64,000 nt of DNA from Larimichthys crocea. Taxonomy: Eukaryota > Chordata > Actinopteri > Sciaenidae. The stretch is taken from contig NW_020852345.1 of assembly GCF_000972845.2 (NCBI RefSeq), forward strand, positions 140,258 through 204,257, in the 5' to 3' direction. A program made the position numbers and the translations under genes. Positions 1 to 11,427 of the stretch are shown here, piece by piece (positions within the stretch are counted from its first letter, which is position 1; every line of letters begins with the position of its first letter). The notes under the pieces were generated by a model that saw nothing but the letters and a program-made list of their open reading frames with translations, did not search any database and was not told the DNA's origin.

Positions 1-14
1 CCCCACCATCCTCG

Positions 15-16
<2 letters not shown>

Positions 17-57
<41 letters not shown>
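17..57. repeat. (CA)n microsatellite
   Basis: About twenty uninterrupted CA dinucleotides are read directly. A (TG)n tract follows about 140 bases downstream, so the two could pair as an inverted repeat. Confidence 0.97.
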
Positions 58-59
<2 letters not shown>

Positions 60-195
60 ACTTCCACCCATGCAGTAGTAAGAGAATGATTCATTCCAGG
101 CTGCTTTTATCTGACCTGAGCCAAGTGTTCTACACACTGCGGTCAGGCCTGCAGAGCACTTTCTCACTTAGAGATGTCACTGTGTGTGAGTGTGT

Positions 196-198
<3 letters not shown>

Positions 199-269
<71 letters not shown>
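199..269. repeat. (TG)n microsatellite
   Basis: A long perfect TG tract, preceded by an imperfect GTGTGAGTGTGTGGG lead-in. Short reading frames across it encode only Cys-Val or Thr-His repeats and are not genes. Confidence 0.97.
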
Positions 270-273
<4 letters not shown>

Positions 274-551
274 CCTCTGCCTTGTTTGAAGACCCTTCTT
301 ACAGCCTGTCTCAGAGATAAGAACCGTTGCTTTTTCATTTCAGGAAACTCTCCCTCTCTGTTCTTCCACTCGGGAGCAGAGCGCTGAGGGCTGGCGAGGC
401 TTTCCGACTTCATCCTGTCAATACGACGGGATAAGGAGTCCAACTGAAAGTTCATTAATTCCTGGGTAACCTATGCCTGGGCCGGGTTAATACCCCCCTC
501 CGCTCTATTGATGTTGCTGTTCCCAGGGTGAGAGAGCAGCTTTAACTTTGC

Positions 552-597
552 AACACACACACACACTCCTGTCTGTCTGTCTGTCTGTCTGTCTGTT
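552..597. repeat. (CA)n followed by (CTGT)n microsatellite
   Basis: A short CA tract at 552-566 is followed by about seven CTGT units at 570-597. Compound microsatellites of this type are common in fish introns and intergenic DNA. Confidence 0.93.
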
Positions 598-2297
598 TTG
601 ATCTGTCACACACTCTTCTGTCACTAAAATAATGAATTGAAATGAAAAGCAATGAAAGTTCAAAACATGGAGGCTTTTATTCTTTATCCTGCATGCCTGA
701 TCTCTCCATTCTTTCCTTCTAATCTTAGAGATTTGTCTTCATGTGTACATGTGCAGGTGTACACAATGGCCTTTACAACCTGACACTATAACTCCACTAC
801 CTCAACCTCCTCATTGATATTGTTCATTTAAATGAGATACATAATAACATAATTTTAATCATCAATGCATTATAATTTGAATATGTATCTTGTATACATA
901 AATAAAAACATATATGAATAGCAATGACAGCAAAAAAGAATGTACTCATAGAGATGAATATCCATTGTTTCCTTTATTCACTGGCTTCAAAATTTGATTG
1001 AACCAAAGTTACTTATATTATTTATAATGGAATTCTTTGTTCTATGTGGAACGTCTCTCCTAGTGTGTGGGTCAGACAGAGCATCGATGGAGTTAACAAA
1101 GAACAAGAGAACACTCAGACAGACAGACATGATGTGAGGTGAGGTGAAATGTAGAAAAGTACAAATGATTTCAAACTCTGCTGCTGCCATTAGCTTCTCC
1201 AAGCCCCAAAGTTGTGGAAACAATATGTATGAAAATGAGTCGGAGAGTCAAATCCTCTCCACTGACAAGAATTTTGTCCCATAAGCAGCCTACTGTTTCC
1301 AAACTGATGAGAAGCTTATCCTGGGTTTGTGGGCCAATAGACCACCATTTTGCTTCTTCCGAAGGGGTGTCCCTACTTTGCGTTGCAGAGCTGTTTTAAT
1401 AGTTTTGCAGAGCAGTTGGCATGGTTACCGTTGCAGAAAGACAGCAACTTAAATCTGCCAGCTGAACCTCAGTGAACCTGCTATAATCTTTAAACAATAC
1501 CTGTATTAACATTCAACTTGTGCCTGGCTCTTCCTTTGCTGCGTGTTCCTCTGCCTGCTGCACACCTCAGACCAGCAAAGATGTTTTTTACTCTAACAGG
1601 ATAAAAGCTGGTAAAATGGGGGTTCTAACATCATTACCTACCAAAGCCTTCCTTACTGCCCCTGACCCAACACCAGCCATTAATTTTGTAAAAAAGGGGG
1701 GAAAGAATGGAGGAGGTTGAGTCTCAGTGTGACAACTGAGCAGAGACTGCAGTGAGTTTTGATACAGGGAATGAGAATGGGAATAACAAGGCAGGATAAG
1801 GGGCTCTGGTGATGGTTCACTGGCCCTCTATGTAAATCCCTGGAACGTGTGGTGAAATGTAGCAGGCAATGTGCTAGCGTAAGCCCTTTAGCAGCCGCTG
1901 GCCCTGATTAAAACAGCACATTAAGATGCCACAGGCGGCTGGAAGACATTGGCCAAGCCCTGCACCAAACTCAGGGTTATTTATTAGCTAGCCCTGCTAA
2001 CAAGTATTGACCGGCCTGAAATAATGTGCAGTTTCCTCTTTTCCTGCTGTTGATGTGTATAGTGCTACAGTCATTTGTAATGGTGTTGGCCACTCCTCAT
2101 GACCTCACATTCAAAGTCTGAACACTGGATTTTTCTGTCATTATCTCTTTGATGTCCCTGTCCTACTGATATTCAAATTGTCCTGCTTATGGACAATGTT
2201 CATGTCATTCACAAGACTTAGGATGTTTTATTACTGTCCTCTAGATAAGGAAGACCACAGTTTATTAGATTTTGGTTTTATTTGTGTAGCTCTGACC
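598..2297. other. Non-coding stretch, no gene recognised
   Basis: No reading frame here resembles a known protein and no mobile element was recognised. Part of it, about 1,840-2,040, is of mixed composition and free of recognisable repeats. It could be a conserved non-coding element, but that is only a guess from its appearance. Confidence 0.5.
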
Positions 2298-2426
2298 ATC
2301 AAATCAAATTTTATTTGTATAGCCCAAATTCACAAAACATAATTTGCATCGGAGGGCTTTACAATCTGTACAGGGAGTGACACCCTCTGTCCTTAGAGCC
2401 TTGGTTCGAGTGAGGAAAAACTTGCC
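2298..2426 (-). mobile_element. L2-type LINE 3' tail fragment
   Basis: Read on the minus strand this is the last ~130 bases of the LINE family found several times in this window. It contains the conserved stretch around CTGTACAGATTGTAAAGCCC and ends in an ATTTGATTTGAT-like terminus. The same tail appears at 4,628-4,910 and 39,747-39,885 (plus) and at 42,341-42,600 (minus). It is a strongly 5'-truncated insertion with no coding capacity. Confidence 0.85.
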
Positions 2427-3558
2427 GTCTTGCCATCTTTTCTATTGGTTCTGATATTTGCTTTCACCAAAGTAAATACTGAGATTTGGAAACAACAGAC
2501 AACTTGTTACAGTGAGATCAAATAGCTGGTAAGATGATCGAACATGTTTGAGTAATGTAGTTGTTTTAGGTTTCCTGTGGATTTTAAAATAACGTCATTC
2601 ATCTGTGATATTCCGTTCCTTCCTGTGGTGCTTCTGCACTGCCTCTCTTTAGGGTCACTTGTACAGTAACCAGTGTGGTCAGAACTGTAACTTGAAGTGA
2701 ATTTCCTGTGATGCAACACACCCACTGTTCTACACTATAGTGTGTGCAACCACTGGATCTTAACTCTTCACATTTTGTATGTATTGTTCTTTAAAAATGC
2801 TGTGCTGCTTGTTTCGCTTCTTTTGGTTCTTACTGTCCACCCTGAAAATAATGTAATTTAATTTCTCTGTTGTCTCAACCTGTCTCAGAACAGTTTCACC
2901 ATGTGTTTACGTTTCCAAACAGCCACCCATGAGTTTTTTCTGCAGTTTCAACTCATCGCTAAGTAATTTAATGTTCATTGAGAGACTTTAAGGACCATTC
3001 TGCTCTGCTAAAATCTTCAAAGAGATTGCTAAGGTGAGGTCCAAGAAGAGTGACCCTCACAGACCTCCATCTGTTGCTGCCCCATCTCTCCACAGTTGCA
3101 GAGCTGCTTCCATCTGACGCACTGAAGTCCAGGGACCACAAAAGAAGTCAGCATTGCTAAACTTAAAGTTGCTTTAACTTCTGGGAGTCTGGCCAGGCTG
3201 TTTAGCCAGCCTGCAGAGAGCAACATGGGTGGAGGACAACAAAGATGGACCCTTCGTTCCTCCATATGGCAGGGTGAAAGGGGTCACCACTGGAAGAGAG
3301 AGGGACTGTTCATGAGCGAAAGTTGGTATTAAAGACTTGGTTGGTGCACTGCAGTGAAGCCTGAGTAAAACAGCACATTGGCTCTGGATTATGCTGCAGC
3401 ATGAAGAGTTAGAAAATGTGTGTGTTCAAGACAAACACTGTGTGGAAGCAAAGAGCACCTTTTGTCTTGTTTACAACAAATTTGTGAAACTCTTTTGGAA
3501 CCAAACATGTTTTTGTGATGTTGGTATGCACTGAAAGTGGCAGTTGGCAGTTTCTTAT
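2427..3558. other. Non-coding stretch, nothing recognised
   Basis: Only short random reading frames are present. I see no repeat unit, RNA gene or exon-like segment that can be defended. Confidence 0.5.
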
Positions 3559-3917
3559 AAATGGACTGTACTTATATAGCGCCTTTTTAGTCTTCCGACC
3601 ACTTGGACTGTACTTATATAGCGCCTTTTTAGTCTTCCGACCACTCAAAGCACTTTACAGTACATACCTCATTCACCCATTCACACACATTTATACACTG
3701 ATGGCATTGGCTGCCATGCAGGTGCCAACTGCTTGTTGTTTGAGGAGCTAACCATTCATACACATTCACACACTGATGGCACAGCCTTCAGGAGCAATGT
3801 GGGGTTCAGTATCTTACCCAAGGACACTTCGACATGCAGACCGGAGGAACCGGAGATCGAGCCGCCGATCATCTGATTAGTGGATGACCCGCTCTGCCTC
3901 TGAGCCACAGCCGAGAA
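3559..3917 (-). mobile_element. tRNA-derived SINE (family 1), minus strand
   Basis: Read on the minus strand, the head at 3,917 contains TGGCTCAGAGG, a good Pol III A-box, followed by GGCTCGATCTCC, a B-box-like motif. A body with GTCGAAGTGTCCTTGGG follows. The tail includes a stretch resembling AAGCGCTATATAAGTACAGT. The tail carries a perfect 42-bp tandem duplication (3,562-3,603 and 3,604-3,645). The same family lies on the plus strand at 4,400-4,985 and 55,164-55,353. Family name not assigned. Confidence 0.75.
3562..3645. repeat. 42-bp perfect tandem duplication in the SINE tail
   Basis: The two 42-base units are identical by eye, and the other copies of this SINE in the window have only one. 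This suggests a recent slippage or duplication event. Confidence 0.95.
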
Positions 3918-3934
3918 TTTTGAGAGTTTTAAAT

Positions 3935-4160
3935 GAAGTGGTTAACACTGTCGCTTCACAGCAAGAACGTCCCTGGTTTGAACCTTGGCTGTGGCTGAGA
4001 TTGCATGTTCTCCCCATGTCTGCATGGGTTCTCTCTGGGTACTCCAGCTTTCTCCCACAGTCCACAGACATGAATCTTAACAGGTTAATTAGTAACTCTA
4101 AATCGGTGCCCTGCGATAAGTTGACAACTTGCCCAGGGTGTACCCTCAAGTTAGGAGTAG
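3935..4160 (+). mobile_element. tRNA-derived SINE (family 2), 3'-truncated
   Basis: The head reads GTGGTTAACACTGTCGC and then TGGTTTGAACC, matching degenerate A and B boxes of a tRNA-derived Pol III promoter. The body includes GCATGTTCTCCCCATGTCTGC and a CAGGGTGTACCCT motif, typical of an abundant teleost SINE. It sits between two family 1 SINEs in opposite orientation. Reading frames across it on both strands are shadows. Confidence 0.7.
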
Positions 4161-4399
4161 TCTGATTCAGGGGGGTTCTGATTTCAGGAGGCCCAGATAA
4201 AGAAGATTTCCTCATGTTCAGGTCTGCAGCATCGTCATGTAATGTTGTATTATAATTTAGTTATACATTACAATTATTTTATATATTCAACGTCATGTCA
4301 ACAATATTTATTTTCAGTGACACTCTGGACTCTGGAGAGCTATGTACAATAATAAATAAAAAGTACTTTAACAATAATTATAATAGTAGTAATAATAAG

Positions 4400-4985
4400 C
4401 GGCTGTGGCTTGGAGGTCACCCACTAATCAGATGATCAACGGTTCGATCCCCAGCTCCTCCAGTCTGCATGTCGAAGTGTCCTTGGGCAAGATACTGAAC
4501 CCCACATTGCTCCTGAAGGCTGTGCCATCAGTGTGTGAATGTGTATGAATGGTTAGCTCCTCAAACTGATGAGCAGTCGGCACCTTGCATGGCAGCCAGT
4601 GCCATCAGTGTATGAATGTGTGTGAATTGTTATTGTACAATATGTCTCTGTTGATTTGTCCTGTACACGTGACATCCATTGCACGTCTGTCCGTCCTGGG
4701 AGAGGGATCCCTCCTCTGTGGCTCTTCCTGAGGTTTCTTCCACCTTTTTTCCCTGTTAAAGGTTTTTTGTGGGGAAGTTTTTCCTCACTCGAACCGAGGG
4801 TCTAAGGACAGAGGGTGTCACTCCCTGTACAGATTGTAAAGCCCTCCAAGGCAAATGTACTTTGTGAATTTCGGCTATACAAATAAAATTGATTTGATTT
4901 GATTTGATTTGAATGAGATATGTCCTGTAAAAGCGCTTTGAGTGGTCAGAAGACTAGAAAGGCGCTATATAAGTACAGTCCATTT
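4400..4985 (+). mobile_element. tRNA-derived SINE (family 1) split by an L2 tail
   Basis: The SINE head and body run from 4,400 to 4,627, with a clear B box (GGTTCGATCCC) but a damaged A-box region. The SINE tail resumes at 4,911 (GAATGAGATATGTCCTG) and ends near 4,985. The uninterrupted arrangement is visible in the copy at 55,164-55,353, which shows that 4,628-4,910 is an insertion. The bases GAAT occur on both sides of the insertion, as expected for a short target duplication. Confidence 0.75.
4628..4910 (+). mobile_element. L2-type LINE 3' tail inserted in a SINE
   Basis: This 283-bp segment matches the 3' end of the LINE copies at 38.7-39.9 kb and 42.3-42.6 kb, including GACATCCATTGCACGTCTGT and the terminal TTGATTTGATTTG repeats. 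It is 5'-truncated, as expected from incomplete target-primed reverse transcription. The 10-N gap and the B/C symmetry centre map to its 3' end, so the simple repeat there may have helped confuse the assembly. Confidence 0.85.
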
Positions 4986-5934
4986 ACCATTTAATAATAA
5001 CAAGTTACTGACTGAGGCGTCAACCTTCCTCTGTTTAGCACACGCCATGGCACACTCACAGTTTGACCTCTTTTCTCTTCCTCATTCCTTTATATTTTCC
5101 TCTCTGTCACTGTCACTGCCACTCTATTCAGTGAAGACCCGCCCTACCCTCCCTGTGATTGGCTGACATTCCTGCCCTCACCTTGACCAATCTCAGTCCT
5201 CATGCCTAAACCCAAGCAACTCAAACCCACAAAGGCAACGAGTACTGGCCAATCAGAGACAGGTAGGATGTCCCTTTCACTGAGTAGTGGTGTAGAAACA
5301 CTGTCAGAAAAAAAAAATGCTGTTCAAAATATAATCTCCACCAAGACTGAATAAAACTCAATGATATGTCGTTTCTGGCCCTGGGTCCAGACAGGACAAA
5401 GTGTGGGTCCGGACCTAGCCTATTTAGTGACTTGTGCTTTAAGGTCTCAGTACACTCAGTGCACTTCTACTTGTACTATTGGACACAGTCTTCCTAAAAT
5501 GCTTTGCTTTACCTCTCTAGTCTTTATACAATCTTGTACAAATCTCAACAGTTCACACAACTCTGCGTGCTTTCATATCTCAGTACACCTGTCCAGATGT
5601 TGTGTAAAGTTGCCCACATTGTAGAACATTTATACATTTTATAATATTTGCCACTTACACACATTAACAGGCAATTAACATAATTAACAAAACAAGTTCA
5701 CTTTAAGATTGGGCTACATTTTAAATACATGCACTCATAGATGAAATAACACTGTACATGGTTAGTGGACAAACCCTGTTCATATACCTACCTAAAACTT
5801 TTCATCAAATCAATAAGGACCATATTACTAACTAAGACAGTCCATAACTGATGATCACCCTTTCAAAAATTGACAATTAATCATAGATGGGTAGTGATGT
5901 GTTCCATCATGTATACATGTACATTTAATACTAA

Positions 5935-6290
5935 TTATTTTTTACATTTAAATTGACTAATTTAGCTGATGCTTTTATCCAAAGTGACAATCAAGGGAAA
6001 CAATCAAGGTACAGTGCGACTAGGACAAATAGTGCCGCAATAAGTACTGTGGGGGGGTAGATTCATTATCTCCAGTTGAGGTCCTCTCTGAAAAGCTGGG
6101 TGTTCAGGAGTTTTTTTAAGTTATGGAGGAACACTCCTGCTCTGGTAGGAACTGGTATCGTATTCCACCAACAGGGAACAACAGACAAGAAGAGTCTGGA
6201 TTGCCTTGAGCGTACAGGTGGCAGAGCCAGGCGTCGTTCATTGGAGGAATGCAAAGGTTGTGAGGTAACACAATGCTGCTGAAAAGTTTG
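5935..6290 (-). mobile_element. Degenerate LINE RT C-terminus and 3' end
   Basis: On the minus strand, 6,254-6,066 encodes a peptide with ERRLALPP, then a WNTIP-like motif, then LLNTQLF. This is the pattern seen at the C-terminus of several fish non-LTR retrotransposon RTs. The following 3' part contains the widespread motif GATGCTTTTATCCAAAGTGAC. It belongs to a different LINE family from the one at 11-15.7 kb. Clade not assigned. Damaged counterparts lie at about 27,400-27,850 and 24,340-24,800. Confidence 0.5.
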
Positions 6291-7607
6291 CGAACCCTAC
6301 AGCAATGGTCAGTTTTTTTTTTGTAAAAAAAAACTAAAATAACCTTATTAAATGGAAAGTTATACCCTATTCTGACATTCCAAATAATGGACTCAGCAAC
6401 AACAAAATGTTTGCCAGATTTCTGAGTAGGAGGGTTGTGGACCAGTTGGAGGTCGAACCAGGAAATCACTGCGATAGCATAGCATTCAAATGTGTCATAT
6501 AACAGGTATAGAGAAGAAGCACATATTGTAATATTGTGACAGTTGGAGGCAAATGTACTGGTTCCCTGTGCTTGGTGAATTTGCTCGTCTTGATCTACAT
6601 ACGTCCAGTACGGCTGAACACGATAGCTGGCGCTAAATATTGTTTCCCAAGAATGAATGGATGAATTTATAAGGAGTTTAATTCATTTTGGGTGTCATGT
6701 TTATAAACAGCAATATTTTAAGATATTTTGACAAAAAACTTCCGTCAACCTAATTGCAACATGTGCGTAATCATACAAAATATAGTCCTCATTTCATCAC
6801 ACAACTCATAGTGACGAGTCTTCAGTGTCCACAGAGGTAGCTACTCACCTGCTCTAGGTATACTACTACAGAGCAGCAAATTCAGAACAACAAACAATAT
6901 ATAAAAACAGAAAAAAATCAAGCAAGCATCAGAACAAAATGTACTGAATTGTGTTTGATCTAGTGGTCAGGTACTTTATGCATTATTCAAGCAGATGTAT
7001 CTTAAGGGTGTTATACTTCTGTATAAAAACTTGTTCACAGAAAGCCGTTCCATCTTTTAAGTATGGAAACAAAACAATCCATTTGAAACCTGCTTGCCCT
7101 GAACAGCACAAACACCTATTACATGACTAAGTTCCTTGGAGAAACCGACATCTTCAAGGTAACACGTAAAGGGCAGTTGGCATCTTTACAAACCCCTGAA
7201 TGTCACCCGTTCCAATGGATTGACAAAATAATATGCACCCATCGCTTTGTGACTGTGGATGGAAAGAGAATAGAAAAAAAACATAAAGGAAAGGATGCAG
7301 GGCGCATTTGGGCTTTTTTCCCCGTCTCTTTTTAATCAGAGGAGGAAGACTGACATGTCCAATCATAACAAAACATCAGCTGGTAAATGGGCCTTCGCAA
7401 TCACTGTCAGCCAGCCTCTATTAGAAAGACCCCCTTTCCTGGACATCAATCAATGCTTTATGGACTGATTCCTTCATTCATTATTTAATTACAGCTATTT
7501 CTTTATTTATTTAACCAATGAAGACTTTTTTGTGAGCCTTAATCACTTCTTTGTTGGCAATCACATTTTTACTTCTTGTTTATGTCAGTATTTTTCTTTC
7601 TTTTATG

Positions 7608-7633
7608 TTTTTTTTTTTTTTTTTTTTTTTTTT
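7608..7633. repeat. Poly-T run
   Basis: Twenty-six consecutive T residues. Could be a minus-strand poly-A tail, but no retrotransposed unit was recognised next to it. Confidence 0.95.
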
Positions 7634-7828
7634 GGTAATACCTTTGTTCCAGTGTTTCATCCCCGGTGAATAAAAGCTAGAAGAGAAGAGCAGCTGGTCC
7701 TAACACCACCTATAACAACTCGTAAGAGCACAAAGGAAAGTGGTCAAAGCAGAGTGCTGGACATTTGATCAACTTTGAATGCAATAAAACAGCCTCATTC
7801 TGCTCTCTAATTCCAGCCCATTCAATAA

Positions 7829-7849
7829 ACACACACACACACACACACA
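7829..7849. repeat. (CA)n microsatellite followed by A-rich DNA
   Basis: A short CA tract runs into an A-rich stretch. At the matching place in C (about 29,870-29,960) the CA tract is interrupted by long G-runs, which is one of the signs of consensus corruption there. Confidence 0.9.
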
Positions 7850-9179
7850 AAAAACAAAAAAAAAGTAGCAAAGCCCACATGCAAAATAGCCAACTGTGGA
7901 AATCTTGGATTATTTCCTGAAATTAAGCCCATTAGCCGTGAAATTATTTGCTTTCATTTAAGACGGCATGCAATCCAATTTGAGGTGGCACACACGCACT
8001 ACAACTCTTTCCAATTTCCCACTGATCCCGCGGAACCAAACATCCACAAAAGAGTCAGCTTGGGTCACCTAAGTATAGAAATAAGAGATATATCCTACTG
8101 AGAATCAGATTGGCATGGAAGATTAGCAAGGCTTTATCATGATATTCATTCAAATCCCCCCGAACATCAGCAGCAGCTCGCTTTTTCCACCCATTAACAC
8201 AAAGCAAAGTTTTACAGGAACTTAAAGAAGCCACAGAGTAGAATATTATGATCAGCTGATGGTGACATGGTAATGGATTTACTGGATATGGACTATTACA
8301 GTCATTTTCATAAATGCAGAGAGGGTTGGGTGAGTGCAGGAGCAAGTGTGTTGAAGCTGTTTGCTCTGTCACTGCCTCACTATTCTCTCTTTCAGCGTCA
8401 TTAATTATCAGGATGCTTCATGTCTGATTTGGTTACAGCTGTGACAACACAGGTCAGGAGTCATTTGAGGAGGAACTTAGGTCAGGATGAGATTTTGTAT
8501 CTTCACCTGCAGCTGCTTGGTCACACATTCCTGATGAGGATTATAACAGACTCACATAATGATAAAGTGTTCAGTTGTTATGCTCCACTTGTTAGTTTGT
8601 TGTATTTGTCTTCTTTGCAGACCCTATTTTTAGCAAAATATTGTTGAATACACTGAAAGCTTTTTGTGTATTCAGTATTCAGCCAACAACCAACAACAAT
8701 TCAATATAGTGAGCATATGACTGGACAGTGGAGATGAGGACTATGCTGCAGGACATTTTGATAGAATTTTCTTTTCACCATTGGATTACATTGTAACTGA
8801 CATGATACCAAGCTGTTATCTGTCAGTGAAGAAACTACACTATTTTTACACCCACCATTAAGACACAGGGTGATAGATTTAGATTTGGAAACGTTTGCCA
8901 TGACAACAGTCCACAGATGACAGATGAATAGTGGCACAAATTCAGAGCCAAGCCCTACCAGTAATAAACCGTTAGCACAGGTGCTCTTCTGGTAACTTCT
9001 TGCCATGGGCTGTGGTTTGTCAACACAGGATGTTTAGTTTGAACAGACATCCAATCCAACAGCAGGAAGCCACCTAGATGAGACTTCATAATCATTTTTG
9101 GCTTCACTAGAACAAAGCAATGAGTCCACTTCCCCTTTCATATACATGGACAAGCAGTGGAGACAACGGATAACCTAAA

Positions 9180-9420
9180 GTGTGTTAAAACAGCTGACAT
9201 GGAGCTCCAACACCTCACACCTGATGGAGCCCAACAAAGATTCTTCTTCCTCAAGAGGCTGAAACAGGTCCAGCTCCCACAGAAATTGTTTCTACAGGAG
9301 CATCACTGAGACTGACTGACTGACAGACAGACTGACATCTGCATGGTGTTCCAGCTGTACAGCTGCAGAGTAATTTGGATCCCACACCTGGACATTATGT
9401 CCATCTATGCCTGTTGACAC
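9180..9420 (+). mobile_element. Possible non-LTR retrotransposon fragment
   Basis: Around 9,228-9,310 a plus frame reads QQRFFFLRRLKQVQLPQ. This resembles the 'RLFFLRRL' region just past the RT domain of several fish LINEs. The related and better preserved segment is at 56,940-57,165. Stops follow quickly and no ends are visible, so this is a weak call. Confidence 0.35.
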
Positions 9421-11002
9421 AAAGACCACTTATGCAGTTAATACAAAGAGAACATATTGATTAATAACATCATTTAAAATTTAAAAAATTGTATTTGTTT
9501 TATTCTACCTACATGGAGAGAAGACATAAACGTCTACGTGACTAAATGTCATTGTACTGGATCTGTCTTTGCATGTGAGCTGTATGCTCCAAACATCCAG
9601 GTCCACATACTTACTACAAACTAAAAGTGGACACCTGAATCTGATGTAATGATCTACAGTAACACCTAGTCAGTTGTTGGAGGGAGGCCAGTAGACTTAA
9701 AGGTAATGACAAGGTAGAAGTCCAAAGGAATACAAACAGACAGATCGCCACCTATCCACTTGCACTCCACTTCATTAGTGAGATTGCTCCTGTTTGCGGG
9801 AGTTGAACAAGCTGCGTCTGCTGTTAAGTAAATGAGTAGTGTGCTGTGCTTCTGCTTCTCTTCATAGAAACAGAAACTCACCTCCCTGTTAAGTCTGAGC
9901 AGTGTATGAAGGCCACATCAATTAAAATGAATTAAGTTAAAAACATGATAAAAATATAATGTTTAATACAATAACACCCTGAGACTATGTAACTCTTGAT
10001 ATAAACAATAAGTGGAAATTTGTTGTAACTTAATCGCTTGTATTGCTGAGTTGAATTCATAAATAAAATCAATCAAATCAATCAATCATTTTTATTTTCA
10101 CTCCAGTTGGGTGCAGCGGAACAGCCTGTAAGAATAACAAGAACAACAATATTTATCAAATTATAAACCAAAGCAACATGAATGTAAATCCAATATTCAT
10201 GCTGTCTGCTGAGCAAATGGGTTGATCACTGATGGGTTTTTCACAGAAAACAGCTGCCTGCTGGAATCAAGGTTAAACAAGAGTTTGTGGGCCAAAACAA
10301 AACAATGAGCTAAAAGAGGATCTAAGGTTTACAGTTGAGGGGAACTACATAGCTGGATCATAATTCTCTGCACGTTCATCTGTTTTGAGCTGGAATTCCC
10401 TAAAATTGGATATTCATGGTATTCAGAGGATGGACCCTCATGTGACTTCTTGACTATCTGTGCCCTGCACCCTTCATGCCAGAAAGTTCAAGCCATGTAT
10501 TATGTGCTATGCTTCAAGGCACTCCAACCACTGTAGTGGATACGGAGAGTGTTACTTCCACTTTCTCTACCTATATTTTCTCACCTGGATTTGTGGAGCA
10601 TGGAGGAACATGCAACCTTAACATACAAAGCAATGGGAATTGAACACACAACCCTCTTACTGAAAACTGAGATATTGTACATCCATCATCTTGTTAGCCC
10701 TGCCTTGTTGTGATTTGTAAAATTCCTAAAATCACAAAGAGAAAAAAAAAACATGTTGCAATAATGAGGTCATGAGTCCAAGCCCCTGGACCGGACTGTT
10801 CAATTATCGGTCGTACTATTGGTTGGGCTATTGACACATTTTGATCTGATACTCTGAAGTGAACCTGCTCCAACAGACAATGCAGCACAGACCAAACATG
10901 TTCATACAGAGTGTGTGTGCATCTAGATGCACGTAGGAGCTAGTAAAAGATCCTCTGTCTCCTCTCTTGTTTTATTCAGGGAGTGCCTACACACACAGAG
11001 CG
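9421..11002. other. Non-coding stretch, nothing recognised
   Basis: Includes a short ATCAATCAATCA-type repeat near 10,060-10,090. No protein or RNA gene recognised. The counterparts are about 18.2-19.9 kb (inverted) and 32.4-34.1 kb. Confidence 0.45.
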
Positions 11003-11092
11003 CATCTTGACGACCTCTTTGCGGTAACGTATTGTGTCACTTCCGGTTATCGGTGTTGCTGCCACGGTGCTCTCTGCTCTGTTCACCTAAAC

Positions 11093-11259
11093 CAGACATG
11101 GGCAAACTACGGCCCGCGGGCCGCATGCGGCCCGTTAGGCTTTTCAATGCGGCCCGCCGAACTTATCCACATCCAAAAAATAGGAGGTCCTGGCCCAGCC
11201 CCTCTGTCAAATTTTAGAACCCAATGTGTCCCACAAGTCAAAAAGTTTGCCCACCCCTG
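11093..11259. mobile_element. 167-bp hAT-type MITE in the LINE 5' UTR (copy A)
   Basis: The ends are inverted repeats. The left begins CAGACATGGGCAAACT and the right ends AGTTTGCCCACCCCTG. The element is flanked by 8-bp near-duplicates, ACCTAAAC (11,085-11,092) and ACCGAAAC (11,260-11,267). The LINE copy on the minus strand near 45,270 lacks the element and has only one such octamer, a natural empty site. An 8-bp duplication with CAG...CTG ends fits the hAT superfamily. No coding capacity. Confidence 0.85.
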
Positions 11260-11427
11260 ACCGAAACAGATTTTGGTATATTTCTCACATCAGCGATTAT
11301 CTACTTATCTCTGCACTATCCTTTGACTTGTTCTGTCTGTGCACGAACAGGTCTCTCAACTCTAGTAACCACAATCTGATAGTTTCACCAGTTTATGTTA
11401 GCCACACTAACTAACCTAGCGATAGCA

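Larger units (their letters stand above)
6300..9179. other. Non-coding stretch with simple repeats
   Basis: No host gene or clear transposon is seen. It contains a 26-base T-run at 7,608-7,633 and (CA)n at 7,829-7,849. In the B and C counterparts (about 21.0-24.9 kb and 27.3-31.2 kb) this region is greatly inflated by G/C and A/T runs. Confidence 0.5.

Noticed and set aside
86..455. Reading frames across the (TG)n tract on both strands
   Set aside because: They encode only Cys-Val or Thr-His runs and arise from the microsatellite.
3877..4215. 112-codon frame on the minus strand and its plus-strand partner
   Set aside because: Both lie over tRNA-derived SINEs and have no family resemblance.
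4400..4460. tRNA-like head as a real tRNA gene
   Set aside because: The A-box region is deleted, no cloverleaf can be drawn, and the SINE body follows.
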